Notes under the pieces: generated by a model
Database searches by the model: none
What the model was told of the DNA's origin: nothing
The model's input: the letters and a program-made list of their open reading frames with translations, nothing else
Shown: piece by piece, positions 55,842-64,000 of the stretch
How the letters are laid out: each line of letters begins with the position of its first letter
Position numbering within the stretch: the stretch's first letter is position 1
Origin: S5-A14a sp050908895
GTDB lineage: Bacteria; Bacillota; Clostridia; Peptostreptococcales; Anaerovoracaceae
Reading direction: 5' to 3'
Assembly: GCA_050908895.1 (NCBI GenBank)
Contig: CP171222.1
Coordinates: 558,001-622,000, forward strand
DNA: 64,000 bases
Made by a program: the position numbers and the translations under genes

Positions 55842-56660
55842 ATGGCAGGAATCAAAGAAGAAAAGAAAATCTATTTAGTCGGCATTTATTGCCGCTTATC
55901 TAAAGACGATGGTACGGATAACGAGAGTGCGAGCATTGCGACACAGAAATCCATCCTCACGGATTATGTGAAAAAGCAGGGATGGCACATAGCAAAAACG
56001 TATGTGGACGATGGTTATTCTGGTACAAATTTCCAAAGACCAAGTTTCCAGAATATGATAAAAGACATTGAAAGCGGTCTGATAAACTGCGTGATTACGA
56101 AAGATTTATCCCGTCTGGGGAGAAACTATCTTGATTGTGGGTTATATCTGGAAGTTTTCTTCCCAGAGCATAACGTGAGGTATATAGCGGTCAATGACGG
56201 CGTAGATACCTTGAATAAATCTGCTATGGACATCACGCCTTTCCGCAACATTTTAAACGAAATGTATGCCGCTGACATATCTGTTAAGATAAAATCGGCA
56301 TATCGGGCGAGGTTTCAACAGGGGAAATTCATGGGAACTACCGCCCCTTATGGCTATATCAAAGACCCTGCCGACCACAACCATCTGCTGATAGATGATA
56401 AAGTGGCACATGTTGTAAAAGAGATATTCGACCTTGCATTAAAAGGGAATGGAGTTGCCAAAATTTGCAGACATCTTAATAAACAGCATATCCTACGCCC
56501 TGCCGCTTATGCGGCGGAGCGTGGCGAAACAGGCTTTGAACGTCATTTTGAGGGGAACGAGGACAAGTCTTACATGACCACCAAAGTTTCTTGCTTTTAT
56601 ACCTGCTTTTGTCCTCTTTGTATGATTACTTCCAGGAGTTACTCTTATATCAAAACCTAG
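55842..56660 (+). pseudogene. Large serine recombinase, truncated after the catalytic domain
   Basis: Catalytic resolvase domain complete: YCRLSKDDGTDNESASIATQ with the nucleophile Ser in SASIATQ, VDDGYSGTNFQRPSFQNMIK, DLSRLGRNYL. The recombinase domain begins (APYGYIKDPADHNHLLIDDK) but similarity ends at FERHFEGNEDK (about 56575), where a junction with an inverted group II intron fragment adds SYMTTKVSCFY and a stop. The zinc-ribbon and coiled-coil parts of TnpX/TndX-type enzymes are missing, so it cannot recombine normally and the module is probably fixed unless helped. Confidence 0.88.
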
Positions 56661-57656
56661 GAACTTGGCTCTATCTGTTGATTTTGTTACTAGCGTTTTT
56701 TCATCAGATAGTTCGAGGTTTAATTCTGATTTGATAAATTGACCAATGTCTTGTTTTACCTTTTCAGCATCTGCCTTAGAACCGATAATGCCAATAATGA
56801 AATCATCAGCATATCTAACATATTGTATTCTCTTGAAGTTTTCATCCATAGGATTTAAGCAAGGTATATTGAAATATCTTTTGTTTATCTCTTCAATTTC
56901 TGATTTAATATCATCTATTTCAATTTTATTGGTTGTCTTGCTTAACTTATTTTCAAGTCTTTTTCTTCTATCATAGAGAGCTTTATATTCCTTATTTTGC
57001 TTTCTTTTATTACCTTTATCAAAGCTTTCCTTGTAATTTTGCATATACTTGTCAAACTTATCCAAGTAAATATTTGAAAGTATGGGACTTATTATTGACC
57101 CTTGTGGCATTCCACTGTAGGTGTTGTGATATTGGTTTTGTTCCATGTATCCAGCTTTAAGAAACTTTCTTATTAATCTTAGGAATCTTTCATCGTCAAT
57201 ACGCTTGGATAGAATGTCTATCATAATGTTATGGTCTATATTGTCAAAGAAACCTTTAATGTCTCCTTCAACGAACCATTTACATCTTACGAATCTATTT
57301 TGAATTTGTCTTAAAGCGGTATGACAACTTCTATTATCTCTAAAGCCATGAGATGTGTCCTCAAAGCTTTCATCATAGATAGAATTTAATAACATTCTAC
57401 ATACTTCCTGTACTAATTTATCGTCAATGCTTGGTATGCCTAATGGTCTTAATTTTCCGTTTTTCTTTGGAATATATACTCTTTTTGTTGGTGTGGGTGA
57501 GTAACTTTCATCTTTTAGTGAATCAATGATTTCGTTAATTCTTTCTAAGCTCATTGCACTTATTGTTTGATTATCTACACCTTTAGTCATATTTCCTGTG
57601 TTAGCATAAATATTTTGGTATGCTTGCAAGAATATTATCATGAAAAATGAAAACAA
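56493..57656 (-). pseudogene. Group II intron reverse transcriptase fragment, inverted
   Basis: Minus-strand ORF of 387 residues. RT blocks are clear: KRVYIPKKNGKLRPLGIPSI, FVEGDIKGFFDNID, GMPQGSIISPILSNIYL and the catalytic YADD in YVRYADDFIIGI. The N-terminus is cut (usual RT-0 absent; MFSFFMIIFLQ is junction sequence) and the maturase and endonuclease domains are lost: after about TKAGIKARNFGGH the frame runs into antisense recombinase sequence. Thus about 56600-57630 is intron-derived. No intron RNA domain V could be found next to it. Confidence 0.85.
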
Positions 57657-57715
57657 GAAAAATGAAGATAAAAAGCAAATAGAGAAAAATTATGAGAAGA
57701 AGATAACCTAAAGTA

Positions 57716-59605
57716 ATGGATGATAAATGTACTTCACATGACTTAGCAAAAGCCCTTAATGGAAATACAAAAATAATTGTTACTACAATTCATAAGTTTA
57801 TGTATATCAAAGATATTGTAGATAACTTAAAAGAAAAAAACTTTGCAATAATTATTGACGAGGCACACTCGTCAACTTCTGGTGCTGCTATGGAATCTGT
57901 TTCTTACGCACTTTCTTCGCTTGCAATGGTTGCAGAAGAGAAAACACCATATGAAGTTGGTGATGAGGAAACGCTTCAAGATAAAATTGAAAAAGAAATA
58001 CAAAGAAGTGGAAAATCTGATAATGTTTCTATGATTGCATTTACGGCAACTCCTAAATTTACAACACTTCAACTTTTTGGAAATATGAATAGTGAAGGCA
58101 AAAAAACATCTTTTGATTTGTATTCTATGAAGCAAGCAATTGAAGAGGGATTTATTCTCGATTCTCTAAAAAATTATGTAACATACAAGACATACTTCAA
58201 AGTTAATAAGATTGTAGACAGTGATCCTGAGCTAGATACGATTGCAGCGAAAAGGAAAATTGTAAAATATATTGAGCTACATGATACAAACATTTCTCAA
58301 AAGGTTGAAATAATCATTGAACATTTTAAATATAATGTAATGCACGAATTAGATGGTCGAGCAAAAGCAATGGTAGTCACATCATCAAGACAATCAGCTG
58401 TCAAATACAAAAATGCATTTGTCGATTATATAAATAAGCATAACTACACTGGCATACAAGCATTGGTTGCATTTTCTGGAAAAGTAAATTTGGATGGAAA
58501 AGAATACACAGAGGCGGTAATGAATGGTATGGATGAAAGTAAGCTTGTAGATGCATTCGATACTGATTTATACCAAGTTCTATTGGTTGCTAATAAATAT
58601 CAAACAGGCTTTGATCAACCAAAACTATGTGCTATGTATGTAGACAAGAGACTAAGAGGAGTTAATGCAGTTCAAACACTTTCACGGTTAAATAGAATAT
58701 ATCCAGGTTATGATAAAAAAACATTTATTATAGATTTTAAGAATGAATATGATGATATTCAAAAAGCATTTGAGCCATATTATACAGAAACTATTTTAGG
58801 AGAAACAATAACGCCATCAGCAATAAGGGAAGTAGAAAAACAAATATCTCAATATAATTTCTTGGATTACGATGATATTGAATTATTTAACAGATATTTA
58901 TATCAAGATAAACGTAACTCAAAGGATAAATCTAAAATGTGGTCTCTTCTAGGCAAGAGCTTAGAAATTATAAATAGAAATGATGATTTAATTAAATTAG
59001 AAATCAGAAGTACAATTAGAAGATTTTTGAGATTCTACGGCTTTTTAATCCAAGCAACTAGATATCAGGCAGTTGATTTGCATAAAAAATATAATTTTCT
59101 GTCATATCTTATAAAAGAAATTGAAATTGGAAAAATGGGAAATGATTTTGATATAGCAGACAAGATAACTGTTAATAATTTTAAGCAAAAGAAAACAGGG
59201 GAACATGACAGTAGTTTAGAATCAAAACCTGAGATAAAAACACCTACACCTAATGAGGTGTATTTTGAAGAGCAAGTAAAAGAAAAATTATCAAAGATTA
59301 TTGATGAAATAAATCTTAAATATAATAAGAATTTTGACTTTGATGTTGCAACTAAATCAGCACTTCAAGTGAGAGATTTGCTTCTAAAAAATACTAAACT
59401 TAAAGATAGTGCAAATAGTAATACCATAAATGATTTTAGTTTTGTTTATTATGATGCGGTTCAAGATGCGCTAATGGAAGGCTATGAACAAAATATGGAT
59501 TTATTTTCTGTGCTATTAAAAGATGACAAAATGAACAAAGATCTTATGGGTGTGTTTATGGAAGATGTTTATATTAATTTATCGCATAGTCAGATAAGGG
59601 ATTAG
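57716..59605 (+). pseudogene. hsdR: Type I restriction subunit HsdR-like helicase, N-terminally truncated
   Basis: 629 residues remain. Helicase motif II IIIDEAHSST, motif III AFTATPK, LVANKYQTGFDQP and motif VI QTLSRLNR are present, followed by the HsdR C-terminal helical region. The PD-(D/E)xK nuclease domain and Walker A (about 350 residues) are absent: the frame is blocked at 57704 just after the intron junction. Hence no cleavage is expected. A small lysine-rich frame at 57640-57711 (MKNENKKNEDKKQ...) lies in the junction. No hsdM or hsdS is in the window. Confidence 0.85.
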
Positions 59606-59615
59606 GAGTTTTGAT

Positions 59616-61550
59616 ATGATAAATAAACTATTAATCAAAAATTATCGTTCTATTAAAAAAATAGAAATTAATAATATTTCTAATTCCTTAGGGCTAATAG
59701 GTGAAAATAGTTCAGGGAAAAGCTCTATATTATCTGCGGTATTAGCTTTTTTAGGAGAATATAATGTAAAAGAATCCGACTTTAGATTCGATAAAGATGG
59801 AAAACGTGAAGAAAAAATTGTTATAGGAATAGGATTAGACTTTGATGATTTATCAATCAAAAGGATTTTATGTGACTTAGAATTAAATGATGATAAGCCA
59901 TCGTGGTATCTTAATGCACTTGAAAATTCAAAAGGGCAAAGGGCTAGGAATATATCGAGTAAATTATATATAAATGATTTAAGACAAAATATAAAAAAAG
60001 AGTGGGGAATAGGAAAGAATAGTACATCAGTATATTTTAACGTAACGTATTATAGAAAAGATGGCAGTGTCAGAAATAGTATTCACTTAACAACTTATGA
60101 TTTTAAAGAAAATGAGGAAATAAAACTAAAGGAAAAAGAAATAATACAGATTAAAAAAGTTATTCAACCTAGATATGCTTATTTGCACGATGAACGTAAT
60201 TTCGATGAAGAAGGATTAGGTAAGATAGATAGTACAACGAATAAGTTATTTAGTCTGTTGCTACCTTCAATGAATATTAAAAGAGACTTAGAAAATAAGT
60301 CTATTGAGGAAACGCCAATTTCTGAATTATCAATTCCCCAGATTAACCAATTTCTATTAAAAAAAGTCCAAATTGAAGCATTAAAAGTGACTGCTGAATT
60401 AAATAAAAACTTCAAGGAATCATATAATGATAATGTAGAAATTGAATGGCAGTTTTCTAATAAACTTTTTGAGAATATAAATATAAAAACAAATTTTAGG
60501 TTTTCAGATATAAAGTCTACTATTGATTTTCAATCAGTTGGTTCTGGAACTAGAAGTATGTATAAAATAGTCTTATTGCAAACACTATTAGAAATGCAGA
60601 AAGAAGAAAGTGAACCAGTTTTGTTTTTACTTGAAGAACCAGAACTTTATCTGTACCCTAAGTTAGAAAAACAAATGTCAAAATTCATTTGTGATATTGC
60701 AAAAGAAAATCAAGTTTTTGTAACGACTCACTCTCATATGTCAATTGTGAGCTTCAATAAAGGAGCGTTGTTTGAAATTTATAGAGAAAAAGAAACCAAA
60801 AATGCTTTGCCAGTTACTAAAATTTATGCAATATCCTCAAGTTTAGAAGCAATGAAATTATTAGGATATGATATTACTTATCTTTTAGGTAAAGATTATC
60901 TTATTTTTGTTGAAGGGAAGGAAGATCAGAAAGCATATGAATATCTAGTAAATAAAATTTTTGGTAATGAATGCAGTTCAAAATTCATGATTATGACAAG
61001 TGTAAGTAAACTACAAATGGCAGTTAATTGCAGTGTCTTAAAGTATATTAGTACAAATGCTAAAAGTGTTTTTATTATAGATTCGGATGGAGGGCAATCT
61101 GAAGATATTAAGACTAAAGTTATAGAAGAATTAATAAAATATGAAGAACAATTAGACGAGAATGATTTTGATAATAGAATTATTTTAACTGAATATTGTA
61201 TGTTGGAGTGCTATACATTTGAAAAAGATTTACTAATAAATAGTATGACGGACGAAGAGTTCACTAGAAAAAAAGTACAATTTATGAATGAGAATGAATG
61301 CAAAATTAATGAGTGCTTGAAAAAGAGAAAGAAAAAAATGTTAAATGAACCAGAGATATTAAATTTATCTGATGAAGAAAGATTTGAATATATTAGGAAA
61401 TTTGGATTTACAAAAAAACTGGTTAATAAATTTAGAGGCATTATAGGTGGTTCTGCATTTAGGAAGATAGATGAATTAAATCAAAATGATCTAGAAAAAT
61501 ATTGTTCTTCTTTAATTCAAGATTTAAAAAATGCATTTAGGGCTAATTAA
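59616..61550 (+). CDS. AAA ATPase with C-terminal TOPRIM-like domain (OLD-like nuclease)
   Basis: 644 residues, intact. ABC-type ATPase: Walker A LIGENSSGKSS (about residues 27-37), Walker B FLLEEPELYLYP (about 335-346), H-loop VTTHSHMS. Then a TOPRIM-like part: FVEGKEDQKAYEY and FIIDSDGG hold the acidic metal ligands, followed by TEYCMLECYTFEKDLL. This fits the OLD family (overcoming lysogenization defect) and related anti-phage ATPases such as GajA or a fused AriA-AriB. It starts 10 bases after the HsdR fragment, as in R-linked ORFs of type I loci. No GajB-like helicase is present. Confidence 0.85.
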   Translation: MINKLLIKNYRSIKKIEINNISNSLGLIGENSSGKSSILSAVLAFLGEYNVKESDFRFDKDGKREEKIVIGIGLDFDDLSIKRILCDLELNDDKPSWYLNALENSKGQRARNISSKLYINDLRQNIKKEWGIGKNSTSVYFNVTYYRKDGSVRNSIHLTTYDFKENEEIKLKEKEIIQIKKVIQPRYAYLHDERNFDEEGLGKIDSTTNKLFSLLLPSMNIKRDLENKSIEETPISELSIPQINQFLLKKVQIEALKVTAELNKNFKESYNDNVEIEWQFSNKLFENINIKTNFRFSDIKSTIDFQSVGSGTRSMYKIVLLQTLLEMQKEESEPVLFLLEEPELYLYPKLEKQMSKFICDIAKENQVFVTTHSHMSIVSFNKGALFEIYREKETKNALPVTKIYAISSSLEAMKLLGYDITYLLGKDYLIFVEGKEDQKAYEYLVNKIFGNECSSKFMIMTSVSKLQMAVNCSVLKYISTNAKSVFIIDSDGGQSEDIKTKVIEELIKYEEQLDENDFDNRIILTEYCMLECYTFEKDLLINSMTDEEFTRKKVQFMNENECKINECLKKRKKKMLNEPEILNLSDEERFEYIRKFGFTKKLVNKFRGIIGGSAFRKIDELNQNDLEKYCSSLIQDLKNAFRAN

Positions 61551-61679
61551 TCTGGAACTGGAACTGGGATGGGTAAAATAATCTAAAAACATACTTAAAT
61601 GGAACGAATTTCCCAGTATACAATAAATTGAAAGCCTGTATTTTGAACACTTTTGAATGTAGTGAACAGTATAAAAAGA

Positions 61680-61691
61680 AGAGTTTGAATA
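61680..61691. repeat. Candidate right attachment core
   Basis: AGAGTTTGAATA, identical to the end of guaA (32293-32304). About 60 bases further on a tandem repeat TGCTTGCA-AAA-TGCTTGCA (61741-61759) might be an integrase arm site. The intergenic stretch 61551-61839 otherwise shows no gene. Confidence 0.35.
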
Positions 61692-61839
61692 GTTAAAAAC
61701 AGACTCTAAAGCCTTATAAATAGACGTTTTATGAGTGTAGTGCTTGCAAAATGCTTGCAGATTTTAGAAATGGGCCACCTGAAGAGTAATTCTTTGAGTG
61801 ATTTATACTATTAAATGAATGCCTTTGAAGGAGATAAAA

Positions 61840-62289
61840 ATGACATCTGATTGGGCAATGGTGTTTATAACATTAGTATATGTAATTGCTACAATTTTTA
61901 TATGCTGGGCTAATTTTAAGTCTGCTAAAGTTTCAAAAGAACAACTCATAGAAATGCAAAAACAATTCGAAGAAAACAATAGACCTTATGTTGAAGTGGA
62001 GTTTATTTTTGTAAAACGTGCTTTTTATGGATTGCGATTTATTAATAATGGGAATGTTGTAGCTAAAAATGTGAGTATAAAATTATCTTCGGATTTTATA
62101 GATAGCATTGAAATATCAATGAAAGAAATGTTAATAAAACAAGAAGGCAAAAAATGTATAATAGGAGCACATCAAAGTTATGATTTGTATTTTGGAACTT
62201 GTGAATATTTGAAGAAAAATGGCAAAGTTCCAGCTAATGTTAAAATTACTTACTTTGAAAATGGAGAAAAATATGAAGATGCAACATAG
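61840..62289 (+). CDS. Small membrane-anchored hypothetical protein
   Basis: 149 residues from ATG 61840, which follows GAAGGAGAT; the in-frame ATG at 61819 is upstream of that site. One N-terminal transmembrane helix (AMVFITLVYVIATIFICWAN), a short coiled coil (KEQLIEMQKQFEENNRPYVE), then a beta-rich domain (YGLRFINNGNVVAKNVSIKL). Similar architecture is common for small proteins near restriction or abortive-infection genes; function unknown. Confidence 0.72.
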   Translation: MTSDWAMVFITLVYVIATIFICWANFKSAKVSKEQLIEMQKQFEENNRPYVEVEFIFVKRAFYGLRFINNGNVVAKNVSIKLSSDFIDSIEISMKEMLIKQEGKKCIIGAHQSYDLYFGTCEYLKKNGKVPANVKITYFENGEKYEDAT

Positions 62290-62359
62290 TCAAGTAAATG
62301 GACACATTTTTTAAATATATTTTTGTGGAAAGGCAGAATTATCCCTGCCTTTCCGAGCC

Positions 62360-63848
62360 TGTGAAAAAATCTCTGTAAATTAAACAATACAAAGGTCTTC
62401 TATGATAAAATATTAAAATCATAGGAGACCTTTTATTATGGCAAACAGAAAAAAAGAAGTTTACAAACCAAAACCAATGACTGAGGGAAAAAGAAATATT
62501 ATCCAAGGCTTGCTTCAGGAGTATGATATCCAGTCTGCTGAGGATATTCAAGATGCCTTAAAAGATCTACTTTCCGGAACAATTCAAGATATGCTTGAAA
62601 CAGAAATGGATGACCATCTTGGTTATAATCGTTATGAAAGATCCGGCGAGGCAAACTATCGTAATGGCACGAAAGCTAAAACTGTGCGTAGTAAATACGG
62701 TGAATTCGAGGTAGATGTGCCTCAGGATCGCCAAAGTTCCTTTGAACTGCAAGTACTTCCAAAACGTCAAAAAGATATTTCTTCAATTGATGAGAAGATT
62801 ATCTCAATGTATGCAAAGGGAATGACTACACGACAGATTTCAGAAACCATAGAGGACATTTATGGATTTGAGGTAAGCGAAGGAATGGTATCGGATATCA
62901 CAGATAAGCTCCTTCCAAGAATTGAGGAATGGCAGAATCGTCCTTTGTCAGCTGTGTACCCAATCGTTTTTATTGATGCTGTACACTTTTCAGTACGTGA
63001 TGATGGTGTAATCAGGAAACTTGCAGCATATGTGGTGCTTGGTATTAATGAAGATGGTATGAAAGAAGTCCTAAGCATTGTTGTTGGTGAGAACGAAAGT
63101 AGTAAGTACTGGCTGTCTGTATTGAACAGCCTAAAGAATCGTGGAGTTCAGGACATTCTCATTCTTTGCTCTGATGGTTTAACCGGTATCAAGGATGCAA
63201 TCTCTACGGCATTTCCCAAAACGGAGCGGCAACGTTGTATTGTACATATGGTTAGAAACACGCTTAAATACGTTGCAAACAAGGATATGAAAGCATTTGC
63301 AAAAGATTTAAAGACAATCTATACTGCTGCAGATGAAGAAGTTGCCAAAAAGCAGTTAGAGTCTGTAACAGAAAAATGGTCTGTGCAGTATCCAAGTGCG
63401 ATGAATCGCTGGCATGAAAACTGGGATGCAATATCCCCAATCTTCAAGTTTTCTAAGGAGGTTCGCACCGCATTTTACACTACAAACGCCATAGAATCAC
63501 TGAATTCTTGTTATCGTAGATTGAACAAGCAGCGCGACGTATTTCCAAGCTCCCAGGCACTAATAAAAGCTCTATATCTGGGAACTTTCGAGATTGCCAA
63601 AAAATGGACAATGCCAATCCGAAACTGGGGAAAAGTTCGTGGTGAACTGGAAATCATGTACCCTGATCGGATTCTGGTATAGCAACAAAAGGCGGAATAT
63701 CAAGAGTAAATATCCGCCCAGACTACTGGGCTCTCTTGACATACCAGCTTATTTTTGTTATTAAATAAATATGGCTTAACTGCAGTTTTCTGCTGTTAAG
63801 CCACATCAATTATCATAGAAGATCTGAATTTACAGAAAAAATTTCACA
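62360..63848 (+). mobile_element. IS256-family insertion sequence
   Basis: Terminal inverted repeats: TGTGAAAAAATCTCTGTAAA at 62360 and its imperfect complement AATTTACAGAAAAAATTTCA at 63827-63848. It contains one intact transposase. An 8-base target duplication expected for the family is not apparent, consistent with later rearrangement. After the transposase stop, 63690-63810 holds hairpins (GGCGGAATAT/ATATCCGCC; TGGCTTAACTG.../...TTAAGCCA) but no gene. Confidence 0.85.
62438..63682 (+). CDS. IS256-family (mutator type) transposase
   Basis: 414 residues, full length. N-terminal DNA-binding region (LLSGTIQDMLETEMDDHLGY, YERSGEANYRNGTKAKTVRS), catalytic core with Asp in YPIVFIDAVHFSV, Asp in ILCSDGLTGIKDAI and Glu in FYTTNAIESLNSCYRRLNKQ. 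All three catalytic residues are present, so it is likely active. A hairpin plus CATAGGAGACC lies ahead of the start. Confidence 0.95.
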   Translation: MANRKKEVYKPKPMTEGKRNIIQGLLQEYDIQSAEDIQDALKDLLSGTIQDMLETEMDDHLGYNRYERSGEANYRNGTKAKTVRSKYGEFEVDVPQDRQSSFELQVLPKRQKDISSIDEKIISMYAKGMTTRQISETIEDIYGFEVSEGMVSDITDKLLPRIEEWQNRPLSAVYPIVFIDAVHFSVRDDGVIRKLAAYVVLGINEDGMKEVLSIVVGENESSKYWLSVLNSLKNRGVQDILILCSDGLTGIKDAISTAFPKTERQRCIVHMVRNTLKYVANKDMKAFAKDLKTIYTAADEEVAKKQLESVTEKWSVQYPSAMNRWHENWDAISPIFKFSKEVRTAFYTTNAIESLNSCYRRLNKQRDVFPSSQALIKALYLGTFEIAKKWTMPIRNWGKVRGELEIMYPDRILV

Positions 63849-64000
63849 CCGTCGCCTTTCCATATAAAACTGTTCTATTTCATTCGAAGTGTAGTATCCA
63901 AGTGAATAGTGTGGGCGTTTCGTGTTGTATCGATTGATGTATTCAAAGCAGCATAGGCATTATTAAACAGAATATGATTGTGTAAATGCCCTTTGTCGAT
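63849..64000 (-). pseudogene. IS3-family transposase, C-terminal fragment, at the window edge
   Basis: On the minus strand the bases 63850-63945 encode YINRYNTKRPHYSLGYYTSN and EIEQFYMERR, the typical end of an IS3-family orfB. The frame runs into the IS256 end and stops at 63813; upstream of the fragment the same frame has stop codons (about 63958-63963), so it is frameshifted or recombined as well. It continues beyond the window. Confidence 0.55.

Noticed and set aside
56493..57656. Complete retrohoming group II intron
   Set aside because: RT lacks its N-terminus and all of the maturase and endonuclease domains, and no domain V hairpin or intron boundary was found on either side.
57640..57711. 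Lysine-rich 23-codon ORF in the intron/hsdR junction
   Set aside because: Too short, composition driven by A-rich sequence, and placed at a recombination junction; treated as junction debris.
59616..61550. Complete Gabija system
   Set aside because: The ATPase/TOPRIM protein alone resembles GajA, but the UvrD-like GajB partner is not in the adjoining sequence.
62339..63850. Target site duplication of the IS256 copy
   Set aside because: The eight bases outside the two inverted repeats differ, so no duplication is claimed.

Overview
The window is a chromosomal segment of a low-GC Gram-positive anaerobe of class Clostridia. This rests on the SCIFF peptide plus its radical-SAM maturase (a Clostridia marker), on scpAB, ricT, an AbrB-type regulator and the gene orders tmk-holB-ricT and guaB-guaA, and on a complete 16S-tRNA-Ala(TGC)-23S-5S operon. 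The 16S looks like the Peptostreptococcales/Anaerovoracaceae area (the Eubacterium/Mogibacterium group), but no database search could be run, so the genus is open.

Positions 1-32.3 kb are ordinary core chromosome: condensin subunits scpA/scpB; SCIFF peptide scfA with maturase scfB; rluB-type pseudouridine synthase; a small ArsR regulator; an orphan 204-aa gene; L-asparaginase and gltX on the minus strand; divergent dnaE-pfkA; rpsB-tsf; a polysaccharide deacetylase; a class II aldolase; an IS30 element just upstream of the rRNA operon promoters; the rrn operon; tmk-holB-ricT-trmN6-like; abrB; guaB-guaA.

From the 3' end of guaA to the end of the window everything is accessory DNA, layered like a palimpsest. 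(1) 33.2-46.7 kb is a decayed integrative element: divergent XRE repressor and xis, a Tn916-type tyrosine integrase, a MobC-like protein, a frameshifted primase, a VapE stub, a Fic protein between two near-identical terminators, TnpW, a topoisomerase III stub, an AlbA_2 protein fused in frame to an IS3 transposase tail, and a split helicase/methylase whose 3' end is missing. (2) 46.7-56.6 kb is a higher-GC mobilizable module: TnpV, tet(O) with its attenuation leader, a cysteine-rich KTR protein, three sigma-like genes (one with an in-frame stop), RepA, a repeat-rich candidate origin, MobV relaxase, ParB, a PC4/YdbC protein and a serine recombinase cut off after its catalytic domain. (3) 56.6-57.6 kb is an inverted fragment of a group II intron reverse transcriptase. 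(4) 57.7-62.3 kb holds a truncated HsdR-type helicase, an intact AAA/TOPRIM (OLD-like) ATPase and a small membrane protein, which look like a remnant of a defence locus. (5) 62.36-63.85 kb is an IS256-family element abutting an IS3 remnant at the window edge.

The most notable signals are four diverged 45-bp repeats (two direct, two inverted) around a MobV-type nick motif between repA and mobV; a long open frame overprinted on the helicase linker; hairpins with T-runs in front of successive genes of the tet(O) module; a Fic gene framed by duplicated terminators; the AlbA_2-IS3 chimera; and a 12-bp repeat shared by the guaA 3' end and a site near 61.68 kb, which may be the outer attachment sites of the composite island.
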